The notes: generated by a model from the sequence alone, not told the origin. 64,000 nt of DNA from Streptomyces sp. NBC_00483 (GCF_036013745.1 NZ_CP107880.1:9610001-9674000), one strand, 5' to 3'. Shown: positions 1 to 8,723, numbered from the stretch's first letter. Numbers and translations are program-made.

Positions 1-1
1 G

Positions 2-1321
2 GGCACGTTCGGCACGAACGCGAAGCTCGTCGAGACCATCGACGACGCGGCCCGCGTTCCCGAGTACGTGGCCCGCGCCTTCGCCGTCGCGAGCAGCGGG
101 CGGCCGGGGCCCGTCGTCCTCGGGCTGCCGGAGGACATGCTGACGGATGTCGTCGAGGTGGCCGACGCCCGGCCGCTGCCGGTTCCGCAGGGCGGCGTGT
201 CGGCCGAGGAACTGGCCGTACTGGAAGGCCTGTTGGCCACCGCCGAGCGGCCAGTGGTGCTGCTCGGCGGCAGCCGCTGGACGGACCGGGCACGCGCCGA
301 CGTACGCGCCTGGGCCGAGGCCTGGTCGCTGCCCGTCGCCGTGGACTTCCGCTGCCAGGACCTGATGGACAACGAGGCCGAGGTCTACGTGGGCAACCTC
401 GGCTACGGGCGCGCCAAGTCGCTCGCCGAGCTGGTGCGCGAGGCGGACCTGTTGGTGAGCGTCGGCACGGCGCCGGGGGACGTCTCGACGGACGGGTACC
501 GGATGCTGCCCACGGTCGGCGGCGACGGGGCGGGCCCGCGCCTGGTGCAGGTGCTCCCCGAGGCGCAGCCGCCCGGCGTCGTCCACCACGCCGAACTCTC
601 CCTGCTCGCCGCCCCCGAGGCGTTCGGCACCGCGATACGCACCTTGCGCCCCGCCGCGCCCGTGCCCTGGGTGGAGCGCACCAAGCAGGCCAGGGCCGCG
701 CACCTGACCGCCCGCACACCGGAGCCGGACGGCGACCCGCTCGACCTCGGCGCGGTCTTCGCCCACCTCGACAGCCGGCTCCCGGAAGACACCATCGTCA
801 CGTTCGGCGCGGGCAACCACGCCATCTGGGCGCAGCGCTTCCTGACGTACCGCGACGGCATGCGCCAACTCGGCCCGCGCAACGGCTCGATGGGCTACGG
901 CATCCCCGCCGCCGTGTCGGCAGCCATCGCGCACCCGGACCGCCGCGTCGTCTCCGTCGCGGGTGACGGCTGTTTCCTGATGAACGGTCAGGAGCTCGCC
1001 ACCGCGATGGCCGAGGGGGCGGCCCCGCTGATCCTCGTCCTGGACAACGCCCAGTACGGCACGATCCGCGTGCACCAGGAGCGGGAGTATCCCGGTCGGG
1101 TGAGCGGCACGGCCCTCGGCAACCCGGACTTCGCCCTGTACGCCCAGGCCTTCGGCGCCCACGGTGAAACGGTCACCACGACCGAGGCGTTCGCCCCGGC
1201 CCTCGACCGCGCGCTGGCGTGCGGCCGCGCGGCGATCATCCAACTCAAGGTGACGGAGGGACGGTTGTCCCCCGGCGTCACCGTCGACTCGCTGCGCGAG
1301 AGGGGGCGCGCCAAGGGCTGA
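2..1321 (+). CDS. Thiamine diphosphate-dependent enzyme, acetolactate synthase-like (5' end outside window)
   Basis: The reading frame is open from the first base, so the start lies upstream of the window and about 440 residues of the C-terminal part are visible. The last third carries the ThDP-binding motif: a GDG (AGDGCFLMNGQEL, about residue 320 of the visible part) followed 25-30 residues later by LDNAQYG. A middle Rossmann-like domain precedes it, the order found in acetolactate synthase, benzoylformate decarboxylase and glyoxylate carboligase. Those enzymes decarboxylate or ligate 2-oxo acids. The substrate cannot be read from this part. It converges on the acetyltransferase gene with only 3 bases between them. 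The family is certain; the reaction is not. Confidence 0.85.
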   Translation, partial: GTFGTNAKLVETIDDAARVPEYVARAFAVASSGRPGPVVLGLPEDMLTDVVEVADARPLPVPQGGVSAEELAVLEGLLATAERPVVLLGGSRWTDRARADVRAWAEAWSLPVAVDFRCQDLMDNEAEVYVGNLGYGRAKSLAELVREADLLVSVGTAPGDVSTDGYRMLPTVGGDGAGPRLVQVLPEAQPPGVVHHAELSLLAAPEAFGTAIRTLRPAAPVPWVERTKQARAAHLTARTPEPDGDPLDLGAVFAHLDSRLPEDTIVTFGAGNHAIWAQRFLTYRDGMRQLGPRNGSMGYGIPAAVSAAIAHPDRRVVSVAGDGCFLMNGQELATAMAEGAAPLILVLDNAQYGTIRVHQEREYPGRVSGTALGNPDFALYAQAFGAHGETVTTTEAFAPALDRALACGRAAIIQLKVTEGRLSPGVTVDSLRERGRAKG

Positions 1322-1324
1322 GGC

Positions 1325-1729
1325 TCAGGGACGCAGATGGATCAGGCCCGCCTCGGTGGGCCGGAATCCGCACGCCTCGAAGTAGAAGTCGCGGAGTTCG
1401 GGCTCGAAGTCGACGTGGAGCCACTCGCAGCCCGACTCCCGCGCACGGGACGCCGCGAGGCGCACGACCGCCGTGCCGATGCCGCGATGCTGGTGTGTGG
1501 CCCGGGTCTTGGTGTCGATCAGGAAGGCGTGGTCGCCGCCGTCCCACGCCACGTTCACGAAGCCGACGAGGAGCCCGTCACCGTCGCGGGCCGCCACCCA
1601 GCCGAGGCTGTACTTCTGGACCTTGACCCACCAGCCGGCGACATCATTGCCGCCGTGGGACCGGACCAGGTCGACCATCTCCTCGTCGGACACCGGGTCG
1701 CGCCATGTGTACGTGATCGCATCGTTCAT
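1325..1729 (-). CDS. GNAT family N-acetyltransferase
   Basis: This is a 134-residue single-domain protein. The acetyl-CoA binding segment is visible as THQHRGIGTAVVRLA (about residues 79-93), matching the GNAT motif A Q/RxxGxG/A. It is followed by a C-terminal FYFEACGFRPTEAG segment typical of motif B. The length is normal for the family. The start is an ATG on the minus strand at 1729. Upstream lies the shared intergenic region with the TetR gene, including its two palindromes, so TetR may also control this gene. The acceptor substrate is unknown. Confidence 0.85.
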   Translation of the reverse strand: MNDAITYTWRDPVSDEEMVDLVRSHGGNDVAGWWVKVQKYSLGWVAARDGDGLLVGFVNVAWDGGDHAFLIDTKTRATHQHRGIGTAVVRLAASRARESGCEWLHVDFEPELRDFYFEACGFRPTEAGLIHLRP

Positions 1730-1768
1730 GGGGCCTCACCCTGGCACAGGGCGTGATCCCCGCCACGT

Positions 1769-1830
1769 ACGAAACGGTTTCGTTTCATCTCATCGGCAAG
1801 ATACTCTGCCGACGTACGAAACCGTTTCGT
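1769..1830. promoter_or_regulatory. Two perfect palindromic operators, probable TetR sites
   Basis: Two 15-bp perfect inverted repeats of the form ACGAAAC-N-GTTTCGT lie at 1769-1783 and 1816-1830, with start-to-start spacing of 47 bp. Both are preceded by GT (GTACGAAAC). They sit between the divergent GNAT and TetR genes. Size, symmetry and position fit operators of the TetR-family repressor encoded next door. The assignment to that repressor is an inference. Confidence 0.75.
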
Positions 1831-1873
1831 TCGGCGCGGATGCCGTGCGTGAGAGATGTGGACGTGATGCTGC

Positions 1874-2464
1874 GTGCCCGAGACCGGCACCGTGCGGCGC
1901 AGACGCATGACGGCGGAGCGCGAGGCGGAGTTGTACGACGCCGTGCTCGGGCTGCTGCGTGAAGTCGGTTACGACGCGCTGACCATGGACGCCGTCGCGG
2001 CCCGCACCCGGTCCAGCAAGGCCACGCTCTACCGCCAGTGGGGCGGCAAGGCCGCGCTCGTCGTCAAGGCGATGCGGCACAACAAGCCGGTCGACATCGC
2101 CCAGATCGACACCGGCACCCTGCGCGGGGACCTCCACACACTCGCCGGCAGGCACGACGACTGCTCGGTCGAGGAGTCGACGGCGCTGATGCGGGGGCTC
2201 GCCATGGCGATGCACAGCGACCCGGATCTGCTGCGCGCGTTCCGGGAGTTGCTGATCGAACCGGAGCTGGAGGAGCTGGACCAGGTCCTCCAGAGAGCCG
2301 TCGCCCGGGGCGAGATCCGCGAGGACAACCCGGCGATGGACTACACGCTGCACCTGATGGTCGGAGCCATGGCGACCCGCGGCGTGATCGACGAACTGCC
2401 GCCCACCCAGGAGTACCTCATCTCATACATCGACGCAGTGGTCCTCCCCGCCCTCTGCGCCTGA
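1874..2464 (+). CDS. TetR/AcrR family transcriptional regulator
   Basis: This is a 196-residue protein with a TetR N-terminal helix-turn-helix at about residues 15-60 (LTMDAVAARTRSSKATLYRQWGGK, the canonical recognition-helix pattern). The C-terminal all-helical ligand domain resembles TetR_C_11. The start is GTG at 1874. It is followed after 111 bp by the MMPL exporter gene on the same strand, so it most likely represses that exporter and itself through the two palindromes upstream. The ligand is unknown. Confidence 0.9.
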   Translation: MPETGTVRRRRMTAEREAELYDAVLGLLREVGYDALTMDAVAARTRSSKATLYRQWGGKAALVVKAMRHNKPVDIAQIDTGTLRGDLHTLAGRHDDCSVEESTALMRGLAMAMHSDPDLLRAFRELLIEPELEELDQVLQRAVARGEIREDNPAMDYTLHLMVGAMATRGVIDELPPTQEYLISYIDAVVLPALCA

Positions 2465-2575
2465 TCCCCCCCACACACACCACAGACTCTCCCCGCACCT
2501 GACGCCACCGCTCACCGTCGTCGGGCCGAAGTCCCATGCCCAGCACCATTACGACCTGACCGGGAGTACGCCCTC

Positions 2576-5500
2576 GTGGCTCGATTCCTCTACAAAATGG
2601 GCCGATTCGCCTATCGGCGACGGTACGTCGTCGCCCTCTTCTGGGTGGTGGTCCTCGCCGCCGTGGGTGTGGGAGCCTCCCAGGCCCCCACGGCCGCATC
2701 CTCCTCCTTCTCGATCCCGGGCACCGAGGCCCAGAAGGCCTTCGACCTGCTCGAGCAGCGCTTCCCCGGCGCCAGCGCCGACGGCGCCACCGCGCGCGTC
2801 GTGTTCAAGGCGCCGGACGGGGAGAAGATCACCTCCGCCGCCAACCAGGGCGTGGTCCGCGACACCGTCAAGGAGCTCGGCGGCGGCTCCGAGGTCCAGA
2901 GCGCGACCGACCCGTTCAAGGCCAAGGCGGTCAGCCGCGACGGCACCATCGCGTACGCGCAGGTGTCGTACAAGGTCTCCGGCATGGAGCTGGAGGACTC
3001 CTCGCGCGACGCGCTGAAGGACGCCGCGCAGGACGCCCGTGACTCCGGCCTCACCGTCGAGGTCGGCGGCGACGCGCTGCAGGCCGTGCCCGAGACCGGC
3101 TCGACCGAGGTCATCGGCGTCGTGGTCGCCGCCGTCGTCCTCGTGATCACCCTGGGCTCGCTGATCGCGGCCGGACTGCCGCTGGTCTCCGCGCTGTTCG
3201 GCGTCGGCATCGGTGTCTCCGCCATCACCGCGCTCGCCAAGCCGCTCGACCTGGACTCCACGACGTCGACGCTCGCGATGATGATCGGCCTCGCGGTCGG
3301 CATCGACTACGCGTTGTTCATCGTGTCCCGGTATCGGGCCGAACTGGCCGAGGGCCGCGAGCGCGAAGAAGCCGCCGGGCGGGCCGCCGGTACCGCCGGG
3401 TCCGCCGTTGTCTTCGCCGGACTGACCGTCGTCATCGCCCTCGTCGGCCTCGCCGTCGTGAACATCCCGATGCTGACGAAGATGGGCTTCGCGGCCGCGG
3501 GGACCGTCGTCGTGGCCGTCCTTGTCGCGCTGACCCTGATCCCCGCCCTGCTCGGCATCGCCCGCAGCCGGGTGCGCCCCGCAGGGGCCAAGAGCAAGCG
3601 CAAGGAACGCAAGGCGCAGCGCGCGGCGCAGGAAAACGGCCACGTCCACGGGGAGCACGCCGAGCCCAAGCCCGCCCTGGGCACCCGCTGGGCGCGCCTC
3701 GTCGTGAAGCACCCGGTCGCCGTGCTGCTGCTCGGCGTGATCGCCCTGGGCACGGCCGCCGTACCGGCGATGGACCTCGAACTCGGCCTGCCCGACGACG
3801 GTTCGCAGCCCACGAGCACCACGCAGCGCAAGGCGTACGACCTGCTGTCCGAGGGTTTCGGCCCCGGCTTCAACGGGCCGCTGATGGTCGTCGTCGACGC
3901 CAAGGACAGCGACTCCCCGAAGTCCGCCGTCGCCGATGTCACCAAGACCGTCAAGGGACTCGACGACGTCGCCGTGGTGACCCCGGCGACGTTCAACAAG
4001 TCCGGTGACACCGCGATGCTCAGCGTCGTCCCGAAGTCGAAGCCGACCTCGACGGACACCGAGGACCTGGTGCAGAACATCCGCGACGCGGGTGACGGCA
4101 TCAAGGCCGACTCGGGCGCCGAGCTGATGGTCACCGGCACCACCGCGATGAACATCGACGTGTCGCAGAAGCTCAACGACGCGCTGCTTCCTTACCTCGC
4201 GCTCGTCGTCGGACTCGCCTTCCTGCTCCTGATCGTCGTCTTCCGCTCGATCCTGGTGCCGCTGAAGGCCGCGCTCGGCTTCCTGCTCTCCGTCCTCGCC
4301 GCGCTCGGCGCCGTCGTCGCCGTGTTCCAGTGGGGCTGGCTCGCCGACCTCATGGGCGTCGAGGAGACCGGGCCCGTGATGTCGATGATGCCGATCTTCA
4401 TGGTGGGTGTCGTCTTCGGACTCGCGATGGACTACGAGGTCTTCCTCGTGACGCGGATGCGCGAGGCGTACGTCCACGGCGAGACGGCCAAGGAGGCGAT
4501 CGTCACCGGGTTCCGGTACAGCGCCCGTGTGGTCACGGCGGCCGCGATCATCATGATGGCCGTGTTCGCGGGCTTCATCGGCTCGACCGAATCCATGATC
4601 AAGATGATCGGCTTCGGACTCGCCGTCGCCGTCTTCTTCGACGCGTTCATCGTGCGCATGGCGATCGTCCCGGCCGTCCTCGCGCTCATCGGGCGCGGCG
4701 CGTGGTGGCTGCCCAAGTGGTTGGACCGCGCGCTGCCGAACGTCGACGTCGAGGGCGAGGGCCTGCGCGAGCTCGACGAGGCCCGCGCGGCGCGGCCCGC
4801 CGACGAGGTACGGGGCGGCGCCGTTCCGCACCCGACCGAGCCGGAGCGCGAGCTCGTGACGGCCTCGGTCGGCGCGCAGGGCGCGGCGCAGCCGCAGAAG
4901 CACCTGGCGACGGCGTCGGCCGCGGAGGTCGGCGGGGGCGAGCGCTCGTTCGCCCCGAGCGGCAACGGCATCCTCGGCGCCGTCCGCACGGGCGGCGGCG
5001 ACGCCGTGGCGCGCGCCGCGATCACGCTGATCTCGACGGGCGGCCGGCAGATCAGCCGCTCCGTCACCGACTCCGGCGGCTCCTACAGCCTCGACGTTCC
5101 CGGCGCGGGCACGTACGTGCTGATCGTCGCGGCCGACGGGCACCAGCCGCAGGCCTCGACGGTCACCGTGGACGGGGAACTCCTCTCCCACGACATCGTG
5201 CTCACCGGCACCGGCGGACTCGCGGGTCTGGTGCGGGAGTCCGGCGGCCGTCCGGTGCCCGAGGCGCTGGTCGTCGTGACGGATGTCCGCGGCGAGGTCG
5301 TGGCCACCGCGCGCACCGGACTGCACGGCGACTTCGCCTGCGGCGGCCTGGTGAACGGCATGTTCACGCTCGCCGTCAACGCCCCGGGCTTCCGGCCGAC
5401 GGCACAGCAGGTGGAGACCGGCGCGCAGGGCGTGACCCAGGTGGAGCTCGTGCTCGGGGTCGGCAAGCGGGTCCAGGGCGTGGTGCGCGCGGGTACGGAG

Positions 5501-5722
5501 GACGGCCCGTTGGCCGACGCGCGGGTCACGCTGGTCGACGCGGCGGGCAATGTGATCGCCACGACGACGACCGGCCCGGACGGCGCGTACGCCTTCACCG
5601 ACCTGGACGCGGGCGACTACTCGGTCATCGCGACGGGGTACCCGCCGGCCGCGCAGACGCTGCGGGTGGGCGACGCGGAGCCGGGTGATCTGGACATCAG
5701 GCTGGCGCACCCGGAGGCGTAA
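2576..5722 (+). CDS. MMPL/RND family exporter with three C-terminal carboxypeptidase-regulatory-like domains
   Basis: This is a 1,048-residue membrane protein. Residues about 1-720 form the usual MMPL layout: TM1 near residues 15-35, an extracytoplasmic domain, five TM helices (about 178-330), a charged Lys/Arg/His linker (about 340-365), then the second half with TM7 near 385 and TM8-12 at about 537-710. MMPL proteins export lipids or drugs using the proton gradient. Unusually, residues about 797-1048 contain three consecutive 80-residue beta-sandwich repeats, each with the pattern 'DA.V.L.D..G......T...G.Y...L..G.Y.L...' seen in CarboxypepD_reg-like domains. The start is GTG 2576, with GGGAG 9 bases upstream. 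It is probably controlled by the preceding TetR protein. A strong terminator follows. Confidence 0.9.
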   Translation: MARFLYKMGRFAYRRRYVVALFWVVVLAAVGVGASQAPTAASSSFSIPGTEAQKAFDLLEQRFPGASADGATARVVFKAPDGEKITSAANQGVVRDTVKELGGGSEVQSATDPFKAKAVSRDGTIAYAQVSYKVSGMELEDSSRDALKDAAQDARDSGLTVEVGGDALQAVPETGSTEVIGVVVAAVVLVITLGSLIAAGLPLVSALFGVGIGVSAITALAKPLDLDSTTSTLAMMIGLAVGIDYALFIVSRYRAELAEGREREEAAGRAAGTAGSAVVFAGLTVVIALVGLAVVNIPMLTKMGFAAAGTVVVAVLVALTLIPALLGIARSRVRPAGAKSKRKERKAQRAAQENGHVHGEHAEPKPALGTRWARLVVKHPVAVLLLGVIALGTAAVPAMDLELGLPDDGSQPTSTTQRKAYDLLSEGFGPGFNGPLMVVVDAKDSDSPKSAVADVTKTVKGLDDVAVVTPATFNKSGDTAMLSVVPKSKPTSTDTEDLVQNIRDAGDGIKADSGAELMVTGTTAMNIDVSQKLNDALLPYLALVVGLAFLLLIVVFRSILVPLKAALGFLLSVLAALGAVVAVFQWGWLADLMGVEETGPVMSMMPIFMVGVVFGLAMDYEVFLVTRMREAYVHGETAKEAIVTGFRYSARVVTAAAIIMMAVFAGFIGSTESMIKMIGFGLAVAVFFDAFIVRMAIVPAVLALIGRGAWWLPKWLDRALPNVDVEGEGLRELDEARAARPADEVRGGAVPHPTEPERELVTASVGAQGAAQPQKHLATASAAEVGGGERSFAPSGNGILGAVRTGGGDAVARAAITLISTGGRQISRSVTDSGGSYSLDVPGAGTYVLIVAADGHQPQASTVTVDGELLSHDIVLTGTGGLAGLVRESGGRPVPEALVVVTDVRGEVVATARTGLHGDFACGGLVNGMFTLAVNAPGFRPTAQQVETGAQGVTQVELVLGVGKRVQGVVRAGTEDGPLADARVTLVDAAGNVIATTTTGPDGAYAFTDLDAGDYSVIATGYPPAAQTLRVGDAEPGDLDIRLAHPEA

Positions 5723-5746
5723 CCCGCTTCCAGTAGCTGTCCCAGG

Positions 5747-5781
5747 GGCGGCACCCGCCATCGTTGGCGGGTGCCGCCTTT
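5747..5781 (+). terminator. Intrinsic-type terminator after the MMPL gene
   Basis: A perfect 14-bp stem (5747-5760 pairing with 5765-5778) closes a TCGT tetraloop and is followed by TTT. It lies 25 bp past the MMPL stop codon. Confidence 0.85.
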
Positions 5782-5848
5782 ACTGTTGCGCAGTACAGCA
5801 GTACGGGCCCGCCGCCTCCCCGGATATGGGAGCGTGGTGATGATCCTT

Positions 5849-5886
5849 TTCCTGAACTCCACGCAAGTTCCTGAACTCCACGCAAG
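5849..5886. repeat. Perfect 19-bp tandem duplication upstream of MFS gene
   Basis: The 19-mer at 5849-5867 (beginning TTCCTGAACTCC) is repeated exactly at 5868-5886, directly before the MFS start codon at 5903. It may be a recent replication slippage or a doubled operator. About 70 bp upstream there is a TACTG-N5-CAGTA dyad (5781-5795). Confidence 0.8.
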
Positions 5887-5902
5887 AGAGAGCCCGTTAC
5901 CG

Positions 5903-7132
5903 ATGGACCTGGACACCCGCCGCAGACGGACGGCCCTGTTCCTCTTCTTCCTGATACCCGGCCTGTCGATGTCGTCATGGGTGACCCGCACACCCGATGT
6001 ACGGGACCAACTGGGCGCGTCGACCGCACAGATGGGGCTCATCCTCTTCGGGCTCTCGGTCGGCTCGATGATCGGCATCCTGTGCTCGGGAACGCTCGTC
6101 GGCCGGTTCGGCTCGCGGCCCGTCATGGGCGTGGCCACGGTGCTGATCACCATCAGCATGGCGGTCATCGGCCTCGGCGCGATGGCGTCCTCCGCGCCCC
6201 TCGTCACCGCGGGACTGCTCCTCTTCGGCGCCGGAATGGGCGGGGGAGAGGTCGCCATCAACATCGACGGTGCCGAGGTGGAACGGATCACCGCGCGCAC
6301 GATCCTGCCGACGCTGCACGGCTTCTTCAGCCTGGGGACGGTCGTGGGAGCGGCGGTCGGCATCCTGTGCACGGCGGTCGAGTTCCCCGTGCAGTGGCAT
6401 CTGATCGCCGTCGCCGTGGTCACCACCGCCATGTTCGGCTACGCGATCCGGGCCATCCCCACGGGCGTCGGCAAGGCGACGGGCGGCTCGCCGACGGAGG
6501 GTGCCGCGGACGGCGCGTCCAAGGCGAAGGTGTGGCGGGACCGGCAGTTGCTGCTCCTCGGAGGCATCATCCTCGCGATGGCGCTCGCCGAAGGAGCCGC
6601 GAACGACTGGCTGCCGCTGCTCATGGTCGACGGCCACGACATGGACCCCGCGCTCGGCTCTGCCGTCTACACCGGCTTCGCCGCCGCCATGACGATCGGC
6701 AGGTTCGTCGGCGGATTCTTCATCGGACGGCTCGGCCGAAAGCCTGTCGTCCGCGCGAGCGCCGTGTCGGCGACGCTCGGCATCGCCCTGGTCGTCTTCT
6801 CCGACTCCGCCGCCGTTGCCAGCGCGGCCGTGCTGTTCTGGGGGCTCGGCGCCTCGCTCGGCTTCCCCGTCGCGCTGTCGGCGGCCGGTGACTCGGGCGA
6901 GAACCCGGCGGCGCGGGTGAGCCTGGTGGCCATGCTCGGCTACATCGCGTTCCTCGTCGGACCGCCGTGTCTCGGCTTCCTCGGCGACCACTACGGACTG
7001 CGGACGGCCATGGTGGTCGTGCTCGCGTTCACGACGATGGCCGTCTTCCTGGCCCCGGCGGTGGGCGCGCGCTCTTCGGCGACGGTGGCCTCGAAGAGCG
7101 ATGACGAGCGGTCGCGGCAGCACTGCGAATGA
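5903..7132 (+). CDS. MFS transporter
   Basis: This is a 409-residue protein with about 12 hydrophobic helices. It carries the MFS signature GTLVGRFGSRPVMG after TM2 and the matching FFIGRLGRKPVVR in the second half. I chose ATG 5903 (MDLDTRRRR), because the in-frame extension back to 5771 runs through the terminator tail and the 19-bp tandem repeat. A purine-rich AGAGAGAG lies 12 bases upstream. The protein resembles the YbjJ-like branch of the superfamily, but the substrate cannot be predicted. It is monocistronic, between two terminators. Confidence 0.85.
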   Translation: MDLDTRRRRTALFLFFLIPGLSMSSWVTRTPDVRDQLGASTAQMGLILFGLSVGSMIGILCSGTLVGRFGSRPVMGVATVLITISMAVIGLGAMASSAPLVTAGLLLFGAGMGGGEVAINIDGAEVERITARTILPTLHGFFSLGTVVGAAVGILCTAVEFPVQWHLIAVAVVTTAMFGYAIRAIPTGVGKATGGSPTEGAADGASKAKVWRDRQLLLLGGIILAMALAEGAANDWLPLLMVDGHDMDPALGSAVYTGFAAAMTIGRFVGGFFIGRLGRKPVVRASAVSATLGIALVVFSDSAAVASAAVLFWGLGASLGFPVALSAAGDSGENPAARVSLVAMLGYIAFLVGPPCLGFLGDHYGLRTAMVVVLAFTTMAVFLAPAVGARSSATVASKSDDERSRQHCE

Positions 7133-7139
7133 CCGCGGT

Positions 7140-7165
7140 GGGCCCCGCCCTTGGAGGCGGGGCCC
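7140..7165. terminator. Bidirectional terminator hairpin between convergent genes
   Basis: A 10-bp all-GC stem (GGGCCCCGCC at 7140-7149 with GGCGGGGCCC at 7156-7165) and a 6-nt loop lie just after the MFS stop and before the stop of the aldo/keto reductase on the other strand. There is no T tract, as is common in Streptomyces. Confidence 0.7.
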
Positions 7166-7172
7166 GGTGCGA

Positions 7173-8102
7173 CTACGGCAGCGTGTGCCCGGCCGCGCGG
7201 AACAGGCGGTACCACTCCTCGCGGGTCAGCGGGATCTCCGAGCCCGCCGCGGACTCGGCGACCCGCCCCGGGTTGGTGGTGCCGAGCACGACCTGCATGT
7301 CGGCCGGGTGCCGGGTGATCCAGGCGACCGCGATGCCGGTCGGTGTCACCTCGTACTTCGCGGCCAGCTCGTCGAGCGCGGTGTTGAGCTCCGCGTAGTT
7401 CTCGCGGTCGCCGATGAAGACGCCGTCGAAGAAGCCCTTCTGGAACGGCGACCACGCCTGAAGGGTCATCTTGTGCAGACGCGAATAGTCGAGCAGCCCG
7501 TTGTCGCGGCTCACCGACTGGTCGAGCCCGGCCATGTTCGCGGCGACACCGGAGGCGATCAACGGGGCGTGCGTGATGCTCAGTTGCACCTGGTTGGCGA
7601 CGAGCGGCTGACGCACCGCCGTCTTCAGCAGCTCGACCTGGCCCGGCGTGTGGTTCGAGACACCGAAGTTCACGACCTTGCCCGCAGCGTGCAGCTCGTC
7701 GAAGGCCGCCGCGACCTCCTCCGGCTCGACGAGGGTGTCCGGGCGGTGCAGGAGAAGGACATCGAGGTAGTCGGTGCGCAGCGCCGCCAGCGACTCGTCG
7801 ACGGTGCGCACGATGTGCTCGCGTGAGAAGTCGAAGAAGCCGGACCGGATGCCGACCTTGCTCTGGATGACGATCGACTCGCGCTCCGCGGCGCTCAGCG
7901 TGACCGCCTGCCCGAAGCGCTCCTCGCAGGCGTGCCGGGTGGGCCCGTAGATGTCGGCGTGGTCGAAGCTGTTGATCCCGGCGTCGCGGGCGCTGTCGTA
8001 GAGGACCCGGACGTCCTTGTCGTCCAGCTCCGCGATGCGCATCAGGCCGAGGACGACGTTGGAGGACGGCGCCTTGGCACCGGGGAAAGAGATCGATTTC
8101 AT
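7173..8102 (-). CDS. Aldo/keto reductase, YdhF-like
   Basis: This is a 309-residue (beta/alpha)8 NADPH-dependent oxidoreductase. The catalytic tetrad is visible as Asp47 and Tyr52 (FDHADIYG), Lys82 (SKVG) and His119 (LLLHRPD). The NADP-binding end carries GTTNPGRV near the C terminus. The pattern FDHADIYG plus LHRPD resembles the E. coli YdhF group. The substrate is unknown. It is transcribed alone, ending against the convergent terminator. Confidence 0.9.
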   Translation of the reverse strand: MKSISFPGAKAPSSNVVLGLMRIAELDDKDVRVLYDSARDAGINSFDHADIYGPTRHACEERFGQAVTLSAAERESIVIQSKVGIRSGFFDFSREHIVRTVDESLAALRTDYLDVLLLHRPDTLVEPEEVAAAFDELHAAGKVVNFGVSNHTPGQVELLKTAVRQPLVANQVQLSITHAPLIASGVAANMAGLDQSVSRDNGLLDYSRLHKMTLQAWSPFQKGFFDGVFIGDRENYAELNTALDELAAKYEVTPTGIAVAWITRHPADMQVVLGTTNPGRVAESAAGSEIPLTREEWYRLFRAAGHTLP

Positions 8103-8149
8103 GGGCCCATCCTGTCCGAGTGGCCCGCCCCGATGCCAGTGTCCGCGGC

Positions 8150-8171
8150 TACGCGTCCTCTACGCGTCCTC
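8150..8171. repeat. 11-bp tandem duplication straddling the cupin stop codon
   Basis: TACGCGTCCTC occurs at 8150-8160 and again at 8161-8171. The stop codon of the minus-strand cupin gene (8162-8160) lies at the junction, so the duplication copies the last codons and the stop. Confidence 0.8.
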
Positions 8172-8672
8172 GCCGGTGTCCGAAAGCGCGTACAGCTTCG
8201 GCAGGTTGACCACGATGGCCTCCTGCGTGCTGCGGGCGATGACGACCACGGCCTCGTCGGCCGGATCGGGGTTCTCCTCGCGGTGGGGCACGTAGGGCGG
8301 GACGAAGATGTAGTCGCCGGGGGAGGTGCGCAGCCTGATCTCCTCCTCTTCGGCGCCCGAGTCGTCGAGGAACACGAACTCCGGGTGCCCGCTCACCACA
8401 TAGATGGCGGTCTCGGACTCGCCGTGGTGGTGATCGGAGGACGCGGTCGACGGGGCGACATGCGTCTGGCCCATCCACAGCTTCTCGGACCCCACCGTGT
8501 TCCCGCTGACGGCGGCGAAGCGCCGCATGCCGCCGCTCTGCGCGGTGTCGCCGTCCAGGGCGTCGGCGCGAACGTGGTGCAGCCGCGAACGCAGGGGAGC
8601 GGAAGGGGAGTTCGGGGCGTCGTGGAGATGGGGGTGGAAGCCCTCACCGGGTGTCGTCAGCGGCTCGGTCAT
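8160..8672 (-). CDS. Cupin domain-containing protein
   Basis: This is a 170-residue single-cupin protein. The metal-binding motif 1 is visible as SDHHHGESETAIYVVSG (about residues 79-95: three His and a Glu), and motif 2 as PGDYIFVPPYVPH. It is a small beta-barrel, and the reaction cannot be deduced. The ATG is 7 bases after a predicted -10, so the mRNA is probably leaderless. Its divergent promoter faces the Rrf2 regulator and has the same CCAAT-N9-TTGACA layout as the sulfur operon promoter at 10.2 kb. That suggests a role under sulfur limitation. Confidence 0.85.
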   Translation of the reverse strand: MTEPLTTPGEGFHPHLHDAPNSPSAPLRSRLHHVRADALDGDTAQSGGMRRFAAVSGNTVGSEKLWMGQTHVAPSTASSDHHHGESETAIYVVSGHPEFVFLDDSGAEEEEIRLRTSPGDYIFVPPYVPHREENPDPADEAVVVIARSTQEAIVVNLPKLYALSDTGEDA

Positions 8673-8679
8673 GGTGGCG

Positions 8680-8723
8680 ACGCTAGAGCGGTGAGAGAAA
8701 AGATGTCAAGAGGTGTCCATTGG
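8680..8723 (-). promoter_or_regulatory. Promoter of the cupin gene with candidate Rrf2 operator
   Basis: On the minus strand, CCAAT is followed after 9 bases by TTGACA (complement of 8704-8709). After an 18-bp spacer comes TAGCGT (complement of 8680-8685), then 7 bases to the ATG. The 11-mer GGTGTCCATTG (plus strand 8712-8722) also occurs at 10242-10252 next to the sulfur operon promoter. Confidence 0.6.

Noticed and set aside
2549..5761. A very long minus-strand open frame (over 1,000 codons) opposite the MMPL gene
   Set aside because: It is Arg/Gly/Asp/His-rich with no domain pattern and mirrors the GC-rich third positions of the plus-strand gene. It also runs through the terminator. It is a high-GC artefact, as are similar long antisense frames elsewhere.
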